Source: Natroniella sulfidigena (GTDB taxonomy: Bacteria > Bacillota > Halanaerobiia > Halobacteroidales > Halobacteroidaceae). From it: DNA of 64,000 nucleotides. This document shows positions 1-7,472 of the stretch, one piece after another. Within the stretch, counting starts at the first letter, position 1; the number at the start of each line of letters is the position of its first letter. A program made the position numbers and the translations under genes. The notes beneath the pieces were generated by a model. It searched no databases, had not been told where the DNA came from, and saw nothing but the letters and a program-made list of their open reading frames with translations. The stretch spans positions 152,988 to 216,987 of the forward strand of contig NZ_JALKBY010000003.1 in assembly GCF_023223645.1 (NCBI RefSeq). Reading direction: 5' to 3'.

Positions 1-438
1 ATAATGCCACTGCTTGTCATAATAGTAATCAGTCGGATGAACTGTTAGCTCCATTGTTCTCATCCGCTGATTTAACTCTGCAAACTCTACCTCTTCTCGT
101 TGATTTAACTCTTCAGCTAACTTCTCTAATCGCTCAACTTCTGCTCCATTCACTAAACTTACCCCTAAGCCATCCAACTCTTTCTTTATGCTTAACCCAT
201 ATTCCAGCAATATTCTTTCCTTAATATCTTCATCTTTAAATTTAACTAATAACTCCTGGGCTGAATAATCTTCATCCTCTTCCGCTAGACTGGTCTTACT
301 AACAACTGGATTGATTTCTTGTTCAATTTCAGTATTTGCAATAGTTAAATAACCCGAATTACCCTCATGATAAGAATCATCATTACTACAGCCTATCATA
401 ACCAACATCATAATGGTTAGTAAAATTATTTTTTTCAT
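1..438 (-). CDS. Secreted subtilisin-like serine protease, lipoprotein (N-terminal part, runs off the window)
   Basis: The frame opens at an ATG at 438, preceded by AAGGAG at a good distance, and stays open to base 1 (146 codons). It begins with a short basic hydrophobic leader ending MIGC, a plausible lipobox, so the protein is probably lipid-anchored outside the cell. Residues about 63-125 (YSAQELLVKFKDED onward) look like the inhibitory propeptide of secreted S8 proteases, and the visible end, DYYYDKQWHY, matches the segment that opens the mature domain in thermitase-like subtilases (consensus NDPYYxxQW). The catalytic Asp/His/Ser lie beyond the window, so activity cannot be judged. Family call is from recall of motifs; moderately sure. 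Confidence 0.68.
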   Translation of the reverse strand, partial: MKKIILLTIMMLVMIGCSNDDSYHEGNSGYLTIANTEIEQEINPVVSKTSLAEEDEDYSAQELLVKFKDEDIKERILLEYGLSIKKELDGLGVSLVNGAEVERLEKLAEELNQREEVEFAELNQRMRTMELTVHPTDYYYDKQWHY

Positions 439-618
439 CTAATTACTCCTTATTGATTATCTGTCCCCCTACAATTAAAACTAAAATTAGAAGGTATTAA
501 TAATATATTAAACATAACTTCTCTAATCCCTGTTAAAAATGAATGTTAAAAGTTTACAGACTATAACAAGCTTAACTCAACAATACTACTAATAAAACTT
601 CAAGTCTGAGGGGGAATT

Positions 619-1482
619 ATGAACTCATCACTTTTTTCAACTACTAATTTAAAAAGAATCTTATTTATTTTCAGTCTGATCTTTCTACTTTTAATCTTAC
701 TTTTTATTTCAACCAACTATCAATCGACCACTCATAATGACAGAGTAAGTCATAATCTAGACCGAAAGCAGTTTGAACAAATAGAAGACTTTCTACAACA
801 ACTAAGAACTCAACAATCTAAACCTACAAAAAAAACAGACTTACTAACTTCCCAACAACAGCTAACTAAGATTAGAACAGCTTTACTGCTTTATTTACAA
901 GATAATTACCAATTACCTACCGAACTTAATCAATTGGTAGGAGATTACTTACTAAATTTACCTACTGAACCAGTTTCAAATAGTAAACGAGTCAATAATA
1001 GATTAGATCAACAAGGAGGTTGGTATTATAACCCTCAAAAAATTAACGATTCAACTAATTTACTAACCTTAATTGAGAAAAGTCTCAAGCCTAATCTTAA
1101 ATCAACTAAAGATTATAATTCCCCTTTTAAACCCTATCAATTGCTGATAGTTACAGATGAGCAACAACTTCACCTCAAGCAAGGAGCAGAAAAAGTAGCT
1201 AACTATCCCATCGGCATTGGAGCTCAAGAAAGCCCTACTCCTATTGGTAAATTTAAGGTTAAAGATAAGTTTCCGGTCACAGGCGAGCAAAAGGAAGATT
1301 ATGGTGATTATTGGCTTGGGATCGATCTCTGGACTAAAGGAGGAAGCTATGGAATCCATGGCACTGGTAGTACAACCCCGATTACAGAACAAGAATCAGC
1401 TGGTTGTATTAGACTTAAAGCAGAAGCTATCGAGGAATTATATCATTTGATTCCACTTCAAACCAGAGTAACTATAAAGTAA
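619..1482 (+). CDS. Membrane-anchored L,D-transpeptidase (YkuD domain)
   Basis: The 287-residue protein has one N-terminal membrane helix (about 13-33), a linker, and a C-terminal YkuD domain (about 170-287). The domain shows the hallmark IHG motif and the nucleophile motif SAGCIRL with Cys263. Such enzymes make 3-3 peptidoglycan cross-links or attach proteins to peptidoglycan in the periplasm. The segment at about 80-145 (IRTALLLYLQDNYQLPTEL, then LPTEP, then GGWYYNP) resembles the globular part of type II pseudopilins, an unusual partner. The start has a GAGGGGG ribosome site. It is one of only two plus-strand genes and ends in a strong hairpin terminator shared with the facing gene. Catalytic domain sure; middle domain tentative. 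Confidence 0.88.
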   Translation: MNSSLFSTTNLKRILFIFSLIFLLLILLFISTNYQSTTHNDRVSHNLDRKQFEQIEDFLQQLRTQQSKPTKKTDLLTSQQQLTKIRTALLLYLQDNYQLPTELNQLVGDYLLNLPTEPVSNSKRVNNRLDQQGGWYYNPQKINDSTNLLTLIEKSLKPNLKSTKDYNSPFKPYQLLIVTDEQQLHLKQGAEKVANYPIGIGAQESPTPIGKFKVKDKFPVTGEQKEDYGDYWLGIDLWTKGGSYGIHGTGSTTPITEQESAGCIRLKAEAIEELYHLIPLQTRVTIK

Positions 1483-1508
1483 AACCTTGCCCTAAGGGCA
1501 AGGTTTTT
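1481..1508 (+). terminator. Intrinsic terminator between convergent genes
   Basis: Arms CCTTGCCC (1485-1492) and GGGCAAGG (1496-1503) enclose a TAA loop and are flanked by AAAA on the left and TTTTT on the right. It can therefore work in both directions: for the L,D-transpeptidase on the plus strand and the barrel protein on the minus strand. Confidence 0.9.
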
Positions 1509-1511
1509 AAA

Positions 1512-2162
1512 TTAAAATTCATTTTTAAAGCTGACTCCAAAAGTAAAATCATTATTGTCAGTTAGATCTTTAACTCCTAAATTAGCACTAATTTCAGGAA
1601 TAAATTCAAATTTAAGTCCTAAATTTACTCCTCCATTATACTCAGCTAACATTGTCGTTAATGGTAATTCAAAACTATTATCTCCACTTGAGACAGAGAC
1701 AGGATTTAAAACCCTACTAACTCCTACAAAGAAATTATCCTCAAACCGCTCTTCATCGCCTACCCCTAAATGAGCTCTCAATCCATAATAGGGAGTAGAT
1801 TTACTAGCAACTAAGTAACGATCTCGATCAATAATTCCCGCTGCTATAGCTGGAATATTTTCAGTCTCTTCCATTAATTTAACTCTTAACTTAGGGAAGA
1901 TATCACCATCCTCTGTAACACCTTCGGGCCAAACAGCCCCCATTCCTAGGTGAACACCTTGCTTAATTCCATAATTAACACCTACTAAATCACCACTGTT
2001 ATCAAGTCTTTGATAGGCTAAATTCAACTCTGTCGGGGCTAAAATATCGGCCGTAGGAATCGTTAACAGACCAGTATCTCCAAATTGCCCAGCATAACTT
2101 GGTGCAGAAAAGACAATCAACAAAGCTATTACTAACCATAATTTCAAACCCTTCTTCATCAT
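1512..2162 (-). CDS. Small predicted outer-membrane beta-barrel protein (YjbH-like)
   Basis: A cleavable signal peptide (MMKKGLKLWLVIALLIVFSA, then PSYA) is followed by a mature part opening GQFGDTGLLTIPTADIL. Proteins annotated as YjbH-like outer-membrane proteins start the same way. The rest alternates polar and hydrophobic residues and ends in Phe (KNEF), as barrels often do. A frame extends 17 codons further upstream, but AGGAGGGG sits just before the ATG at 2162, which also starts the signal peptide, so this start is chosen. It lies downstream of lpxD after a 217-base spacer. Substrate and role unknown. Confidence 0.62.
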   Translation of the reverse strand: MMKKGLKLWLVIALLIVFSAPSYAGQFGDTGLLTIPTADILAPTELNLAYQRLDNSGDLVGVNYGIKQGVHLGMGAVWPEGVTEDGDIFPKLRVKLMEETENIPAIAAGIIDRDRYLVASKSTPYYGLRAHLGVGDEERFEDNFFVGVSRVLNPVSVSSGDNSFELPLTTMLAEYNGGVNLGLKFEFIPEISANLGVKDLTDNNDFTFGVSFKNEF

Positions 2163-2260
2163 TACCCCTCCTAATTTAATTTGTGCTCTCTCAGCTAAAT
2201 TTAAATCTATCACTATAGTGCTTCGCAGATAACTAAGTTTCCCTGCACCCCCGTCTTAGT

Positions 2261-2295
2261 GTACAATTGACAATGTACAATTGACAGTTGAAATT
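2261..2295. repeat. Heptamer array, family GTACAAT/TGACAAT
   Basis: Five units of exactly seven bases (GTACAAT, TGACAAT, then variants) stand head to tail in the spacer between lpxD and the barrel gene. The same unit sequence returns near 50913 and 50986, and other unit sequences with the same period occur elsewhere in the window. Confidence 0.75.
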
Positions 2296-2379
2296 CAAAA
2301 TCACACATTCAAAACACTAAACTCATCAATATTTACAAAATATCTTACGACTAAATATTTTATCTTTCAATATTCTCTT

Positions 2380-3423
2380 TTAGCTGAGAGTATTCAATTT
2401 TTCTTCTAATTGAGCAACCTTCTTTTCCAACTTTCTCATCTTCTTCATCATTTGTGGTAACTTCTTACGAGCTGCTTTAATCCTTCTTTCCTGCCGATGA
2501 TCATGAGCAGGATATCCAGACACAAAAGAATCATCTGCAACATCATTGGTCACCGCACTATAAGCTCCTACTGTTACATCATCTCCTATCTCTAGATGAC
2601 CTACCACTCCACTCTTACCAGCTAATGTAACTCGCTCTCCTAATTTGGTACTACCAGCAATTCCAACCTGAGCAATCAGTAATGAATCAGCTCCTACTTC
2701 AACATTATGAGCAATATGTACCAGATTATCAACTTTGGTTCCTTGAGCAATCACTGTTGATCCAGTAGCAGCTCGATCAATTGTAACGTTGGCCCCTAAC
2801 TCTACCCTATCTTCAATGACTACATTACCAAATTGGGGTACCTTCTCATGGCCATTTGCACCTGTTTCAAATCCATACCCTTGACATCCAATTACTGCCC
2901 CAGCATTAACTTCAACCTTATTACCTAACTTACACTCATATTCTATTACTACATTCGGGTGAATAATACTATCTTGACCTATTTCAACATCATGCCCAAT
3001 ATATACTCCTGGGGCTAAAATTACCCGATCACCAATTTTGGCCCCTGCTTCAATTACCACTCCTGGATGAATCGATACCTCTTCACCTATTTCAGCTTTA
3101 GGACTGACTACAGCTTGCTTACTAATTTCAGGCCGCTCATAAGGTTGAGGCATAAATACTTTAGCAATTTTAGCAAAAGCTAAACGAGGATTCTCAACCA
3201 CAATTAGTGGTTGTCTAACATCATCTCTAACAAGATCCTCAGTTACAATAATTGCCCCTGCTCCCTGCACTGCCTGTTGGAAGAACTCTTGATTAAGAGC
3301 AAAAGTAACTTGATTACTGTCAGCATTATCTGCTCCACCAACCCCTTCAACTTCAAAATCTTGATCACCTACAACCTCTCCTGTTACTAATTGAGCTAAC
3401 TCCTTTAATTTCCTTCCCATCAC
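2380..3423 (-). CDS. lpxD: UDP-3-O-acylglucosamine N-acyltransferase LpxD
   Basis: LpxD adds the second acyl chain in lipid A synthesis, using acyl carrier protein as donor, in the cytoplasm. The 347-residue length is typical. An N-terminal uridine-binding domain (about 1-95) is followed by a long left-handed beta-helix of hexapeptide repeats (about 100-310, for example IGDRVILAPGVYIG). The general-base histidine lies in NLVHIAHNV, and a C-terminal helical coiled coil (LRKLEKKVAQLEEK-like) closes the protein. It is the last gene of the outer-membrane operon after three OmpH-like genes, the same bamA-skp-lpxD order as in proteobacteria. Its presence argues for a lipopolysaccharide-bearing outer membrane. 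Other lpx genes are not in the window. Confidence 0.96.
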   Translation of the reverse strand: MMGRKLKELAQLVTGEVVGDQDFEVEGVGGADNADSNQVTFALNQEFFQQAVQGAGAIIVTEDLVRDDVRQPLIVVENPRLAFAKIAKVFMPQPYERPEISKQAVVSPKAEIGEEVSIHPGVVIEAGAKIGDRVILAPGVYIGHDVEIGQDSIIHPNVVIEYECKLGNKVEVNAGAVIGCQGYGFETGANGHEKVPQFGNVVIEDRVELGANVTIDRAATGSTVIAQGTKVDNLVHIAHNVEVGADSLLIAQVGIAGSTKLGERVTLAGKSGVVGHLEIGDDVTVGAYSAVTNDVADDSFVSGYPAHDHRQERRIKAARKKLPQMMKKMRKLEKKVAQLEEKLNTLS

Positions 3424-3441
3424 TAAACCTCCTTATGTACA

Positions 3442-3472
3442 ATAATATCAGCCTATAATAGGCTGATATTAT
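3442..3472. promoter_or_regulatory. Perfect 31-base palindrome upstream of lpxD
   Basis: Arms ATAATATCAGCCTAT (3442-3456) and its exact complement (3458-3472) enclose a single A. It fills the short gap between the OmpH-like lipoprotein gene and lpxD. It has no T-tract on the minus strand, so it is not an obvious terminator; an operator, an RNA-processing hairpin or a short repeat unit are all possible. Confidence 0.6.
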
Positions 3473-3488
3473 CAGTCAATCAAAGAAT

Positions 3489-3938
3489 TTATTGTAGCTT
3501 TTCAATTACTTGCTCAGTAATATCAACACCACCATATCTAACATCCTGTTGATCTAAAATCATATCTAATTCCTCTTCTACAGCAATCTCTTTAACTACC
3601 TGTTCAATTTCAGCTATAAACTGATCTCTTAAGTCATCTTGTAATTGATTTATTTCTTCATAAGTTTGTTGGTGCTTCTCTAGCTGTTCTTGTTCTTCTA
3701 ATCCTTCTACCTGTTGCTTATATTCTTCCTGAATATCCTCTATTTTATTATTTAATTTTTCTTGATAATTAGCTGCTTGCTCACTTTCAGTCCAGACCCG
3801 ATCTTGATCCATAACTCCTACTTCAATTTTAACCTCTTTTTCTTCAGTTACAACTTCAGTCTCAGGTTCCGCTGTACATCCAACTAGAAAAATTGCTGTT
3901 ATTAAGGTTGTAGTCACTATTAAAATAAATTTTTTCAT
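3489..3938 (-). CDS. OmpH/Skp-like lipoprotein
   Basis: This 149-residue protein has a leader ending LVGC (Cys at about 21), a clear lipobox. A mature region follows that is rich in Glu, Gln and Lys and nearly all helical, with the OmpH-like ending LDMILDQQDVRYGGVDITEQVIEKL. The equivalent segment in the 187-residue paralogue upstream is IIIDQPVVIYGGYDLT. Skp/OmpH proteins form jellyfish-shaped trimers that hold unfolded outer-membrane proteins in the periplasm; lipid anchoring is unusual and implies membrane tethering. Its start overlaps the upstream gene by four bases (ATGA), so the two are translationally coupled. Confidence 0.82.
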   Translation of the reverse strand: MKKFILIVTTTLITAIFLVGCTAEPETEVVTEEKEVKIEVGVMDQDRVWTESEQAANYQEKLNNKIEDIQEEYKQQVEGLEEQEQLEKHQQTYEEINQLQDDLRDQFIAEIEQVVKEIAVEEELDMILDQQDVRYGGVDITEQVIEKLQ

Positions 3939-5086
3939 TCCTTTATCCCCCCTAACCTAATCTCAGCTAAGACCTCTTCAGTTAGATCAATCGCTGCTAA
4001 ATTTTTATTATAATCAGTTAAAATCAAAGCCATTTCTTTATCCTCAGCTACATCTTCTATAATCAGATCCAGTTCTTCTTTCCTTTCTAGCTTTAACTTC
4101 TCCCTTTTTTGTTGTAATTGAATAATTTCATCAGTTAGATCCTTAATCTTAGTTTCCACTCTAGCTATCAACTTTTGTTGAGCTGATAATAATTCATTTT
4201 CAATATTAGCTGTTAACTCTTCTTCTCGACTGGATAAATCAGTCATCATTTCGTCCTCTAAGAGAGTTAAATAATTATAAAACTCTATCTCTAATTCTTC
4301 CTTCTTAGCTAGATAATCTTCCTCAACTTGAGATAATAACTGTTGTTGATAATCCTCTAGCCTCTGTTTTAACTCAGCTTCCTGTTCTTCAATTACAGAC
4401 TGTAACTTTTGGTTGTAATATTGTTCTTGTTCTTCAACCTTAGCCTCTCTTTCAGTTGTCAGTTCTTCTAATTGACTCTCTAATTCCTTTTGTTTACCCT
4501 CATCTAGATTACCAACCCTTAACTGCAACCTTAAATTAATAATCTCTGAATTATAATCTTGGTCTATATTATCTCTGTATTCTTCCAAGTCTGTATCATA
4601 TTCCTTCTCCAGTGCCGTAATTTCCTCTTTTAACTTTTGATGCAAATTATTCTCTTTTTCCACTAAATCAACTTCAACTTCAGTCATCAGTTCCTGATAA
4701 TAATCTTCGAGTTTAGAATTTAACTTAGACTCTTCCTCTTCCATTTTTTTAGTATAATCATCTTCAATCACTTCTAATCTCTTTTTCAACTGTTGATTAA
4801 AATCAGCTAAATAACTGCCTGTATCTTCCTCAATCTTGCTCAAACTCTTCTCTTCTTCTCGTAAAGAGAGCTTAAGATTGACAATACGTTCTTCAATTTG
4901 ACCAATTTGCTGTGTTAAAGGATGTTCTTGCCTAATTTCAGCTAAATCAATAATCCCAATTTGAGGTTCGCTCTCAGTTTTAGTTTGCTCTGTCGGCACT
5001 TCTTGCTCATAACAGCCAACTAAACTCAGAACCATAACCAATAGTAGCACAATTAAGCTACTTTTGATTATTTGCACAGAAAACAC
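3935..5086 (-). CDS. Long coiled-coil OmpH/Skp-like lipoprotein
   Basis: At 383 residues this is more than twice the usual Skp length. It has a lipoprotein leader ending LVGC (about 25), a short OmpH-type opening (IGIIDLAEIRQEHPLTQQI) and then about 300 residues of nearly unbroken coiled coil dominated by Glu, Gln, Leu and Lys. The OmpH-type closing segment (MALILTDYNKNLAAIDLTEEV) follows. The two ends match the strand-forming body of Skp, and the middle is an expanded tentacle. It sits between two smaller paralogues in the bamA operon. Likely a periplasmic chaperone or spacer between membranes (inference). Confidence 0.78.
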   Translation of the reverse strand: MFSVQIIKSSLIVLLLVMVLSLVGCYEQEVPTEQTKTESEPQIGIIDLAEIRQEHPLTQQIGQIEERIVNLKLSLREEEKSLSKIEEDTGSYLADFNQQLKKRLEVIEDDYTKKMEEEESKLNSKLEDYYQELMTEVEVDLVEKENNLHQKLKEEITALEKEYDTDLEEYRDNIDQDYNSEIINLRLQLRVGNLDEGKQKELESQLEELTTEREAKVEEQEQYYNQKLQSVIEEQEAELKQRLEDYQQQLLSQVEEDYLAKKEELEIEFYNYLTLLEDEMMTDLSSREEELTANIENELLSAQQKLIARVETKIKDLTDEIIQLQQKREKLKLERKEELDLIIEDVAEDKEMALILTDYNKNLAAIDLTEEVLAEIRLGGIKE

Positions 5087-5109
5087 CTGCTTTCTAAGTT
5101 AAAAATGAT

Positions 5110-5673
5110 TTAATCCAACTCTTCATCACTTTCAAACAGTTCCTCTTCTAGTAACTTTTCATCATCTAAATCAATAATTGGTTCTTCTTCTGATTCATCA
5201 CTTTCTGACTCTATCACTTCTTCAGTATCCAGTTCAGCCAAAACTTCTGCTGTTAAATCATAACCACCATAAATAACTACCGGTTGGTCAATAATAATAG
5301 TTATATCTTCTCTTTGTGCCACTTCCCTGATCTTATAATTGATATCATCTATCAAACTTTGAATTAAATCTTTCTCCAGCTGATTAAGCTTTTGTTGATA
5401 TTCCTTTAGTAACTCCTGTCGTTCTTCTTTAGTCAAGCCAACTGCTTCAGCCTCAAGCTGTTGCTGTAATTGTTCTGCCTTTTGATCTAACTCTTCTTCT
5501 GACGCTTCCTTATGAGGATGTTTCAAAAATAGACTCTCCATATCAACATAGGCAATCTGAGGATTATCAACCTCTTCCTGTTCAGCTTGCTCAGCCTGAA
5601 CAGGATTAACAGCTACTAATGCTCCCACTATAACCAGAGTAATTAAGAGTCCACTTGCTAATAGTTTCTTCAT
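5110..5673 (-). CDS. OmpH/Skp family periplasmic chaperone
   Basis: A signal peptide with a cleavable AVNPVQA-type end precedes an OmpH domain of about 130 residues: IAYVDMESLFLKHPHKE at the start, a coiled coil with EQLQQQLEAEA, and the closing ITIIIDQPVVIYGGYDLTAE. The last 35 residues are almost entirely Asp, Glu and Ser, an acidic tail not usual for Skp; it may be a salt adaptation. Unlike its two neighbours it has no lipobox, so it should be soluble in the periplasm. It lies 13 bases downstream of bamA, in the classical bamA-skp order. Confidence 0.9.
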   Translation of the reverse strand: MKKLLASGLLITLVIVGALVAVNPVQAEQAEQEEVDNPQIAYVDMESLFLKHPHKEASEEELDQKAEQLQQQLEAEAVGLTKEERQELLKEYQQKLNQLEKDLIQSLIDDINYKIREVAQREDITIIIDQPVVIYGGYDLTAEVLAELDTEEVIESESDESEEEPIIDLDDEKLLEEELFESDEELD

Positions 5674-5686
5674 TATTCCACTCCCT

Positions 5687-7390
5687 TTAGAATGTATTAC
5701 CGATTCTAATGCTTAAGTTAGTCTTATCATCTAATTCACCTTCTGGAGCATAACCATAATCCAATCCTAACTGTCCCATTGGAGTATTAAATCTTGCTCC
5801 TAAACCAACTGAATAATTCAAATCATTCAAGCTAATATCACTATTATTTGCAAAAGTTTTACCTGCATCAGCAAAAGCAACCCCTGTTACATTATCTACA
5901 ATGCCAAATCTATATTCTAAATTACTAACTAACATAGAGTTCCCATCAACAAAACCATTTTCAACGGCATTATTATCTCTATCATAATAATCACTACTAT
6001 AGCCTCTTATTTCATTAAGTCCAGTTAATGAGTAACGCTCTCCTTGAGGAAGTTCTCCATCACTAAGTCCTGTCTTCAGTCTAAAGGCCCAAGTATCTTT
6101 TTCTCTTGCTGGTAAATAATTTCTCAAATCAGCTTCATATTTAGTAAAGTCAGTATCACCACCAAGTAGCCCTGCATTCTCAACTGATAGTTCTTGCCTA
6201 CTTCCTGAGCGAGGACTGAAGATATTATCTCTAGTATCTCGAATCGTCTTTAATGTAACACTTCTAGTATTGTCATCATACTCTTCTCCATCTTCATCTT
6301 CATATTTAGTATTGTGGTAATCTAACTGCAGATAACCTGTAATATCATCAGCTAACGGATGACCAACTGTAATATCCCCACCTTGTCTTCTGGAAACATC
6401 GTCTACTGGGTCATCATGTTCAGTCCGATAAAGATTGAAATTTAAACTCGTCTCACTACCAAAAGCCCATGGTTCATAAAACCCTAATTCATAAGTGGTC
6501 GTATCACCAAACTCCCAACTTAAATTCACTTTTTGGCCACGACCAAATAGATTGTCCTTCTCTACATCAACCATACCTGTCCAACCAGCAGCAGAAGAAT
6601 AGCCGCCTCCAACACTGAAAGTACCTGTCTTCTGTTCTTCTACTTCAACTACCAAATCAACCGCTTGCGGATCAGTTGGTACAGGCTGCATATCAGGTCT
6701 AATATCTTTAAAGTATCCTAAATTATACAAGTTTCTAAAATCATTCCACATCTGATCAATATTAAATACTTCTCCTTCTTCTAAAGTTAACTCTCTTTCA
6801 ATTACAAAGTCCTCAGTCTCTTCATTTCCTGTAATACTAACACTATTTAAACGACCTTCATCGATAGTTATCTCTAATTGATCTTGCTCCTTAATTGTAA
6901 CATCAACAACCTGGGCCAACACATAGCCTTGTTCTTGATAATACTGATTAATCCTTTCTACACCTTGATCTAAAGAATTAACATTAAGGATTTCACCTTC
7001 TTGTAACTTTAACAACTCTTTTAACTTTTCAGTTGATATTTCTTGATTTCCCTCAATTTTAATCGCTGATAATTCAGGGTTTTCAATTACTTCTATAACT
7101 AATTTGACTCCATCTTCATAATTTCTAAATAAAATTTGTAAATCAAAGAAATAACCTAAATCAAAAACTTGTTGCATATCCTGCTGTAACTTTTCATTAG
7201 AAACCTCGTCACCAATTTCAGTTGTAACTTCTTCTAAAACTTCTTCCTCAGATACTAGTTTATTACCTGTTACTTCAATCCCAGTCACAGTATTATCTGT
7301 TGGAACTGGCTCTTCAGCAGCTGCAATTAGACTATTACTTGCTAATAAAACTACTAAAATCAATAATGTTAAACCTGTCTTTTTAAACAT
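5687..7390 (-). CDS. bamA: Outer-membrane protein assembly factor BamA (Omp85), three POTRA domains
   Basis: BamA folds and inserts beta-barrel proteins into the outer membrane. A signal peptide (to about 25) is followed by three POTRA domains (about 34-106, 108-178 and 180-255; each with a G-N-x-x-(V/I) style opening such as IEVTGNKLVSEEEVLEEV) and a 16-strand-type barrel (about 258-567). The barrel carries the conserved loop-6 motif IRGY and ends with IRIGNTF, an aromatic C-terminal beta signal. The 567-residue length reflects three POTRAs rather than the five of Escherichia coli. It is preceded by tamB and followed by OmpH-like genes. Direct evidence for a true outer membrane. Confidence 0.95.
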   Translation of the reverse strand: MFKKTGLTLLILVVLLASNSLIAAAEEPVPTDNTVTGIEVTGNKLVSEEEVLEEVTTEIGDEVSNEKLQQDMQQVFDLGYFFDLQILFRNYEDGVKLVIEVIENPELSAIKIEGNQEISTEKLKELLKLQEGEILNVNSLDQGVERINQYYQEQGYVLAQVVDVTIKEQDQLEITIDEGRLNSVSITGNEETEDFVIERELTLEEGEVFNIDQMWNDFRNLYNLGYFKDIRPDMQPVPTDPQAVDLVVEVEEQKTGTFSVGGGYSSAAGWTGMVDVEKDNLFGRGQKVNLSWEFGDTTTYELGFYEPWAFGSETSLNFNLYRTEHDDPVDDVSRRQGGDITVGHPLADDITGYLQLDYHNTKYEDEDGEEYDDNTRSVTLKTIRDTRDNIFSPRSGSRQELSVENAGLLGGDTDFTKYEADLRNYLPAREKDTWAFRLKTGLSDGELPQGERYSLTGLNEIRGYSSDYYDRDNNAVENGFVDGNSMLVSNLEYRFGIVDNVTGVAFADAGKTFANNSDISLNDLNYSVGLGARFNTPMGQLGLDYGYAPEGELDDKTNLSIRIGNTF

Positions 7391-7437
7391 AATTTTTATT
7401 CCTCCATTTCTGATAAATACTTCTGTTTTAATCTTTA

Positions 7438-7472
7438 CTAATTACCAATTACTAATTACTAGTTACTAATTA
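7438..7472. repeat. Heptamer array, family CTAATTA
   Basis: Five seven-base units (CTAATTA with variants CCAATTA and CTAGTTA) abut the stop codon of tamB and fill the tamB-bamA spacer. The array sits inside a transcribed operon, so it will be part of the messenger RNA. Confidence 0.75.

Noticed and set aside
1102..1392. Minus-strand 96-codon frame opposite the L,D-transpeptidase
   Set aside because: It overlaps a well-supported gene, has no ribosome site and resembles no protein.
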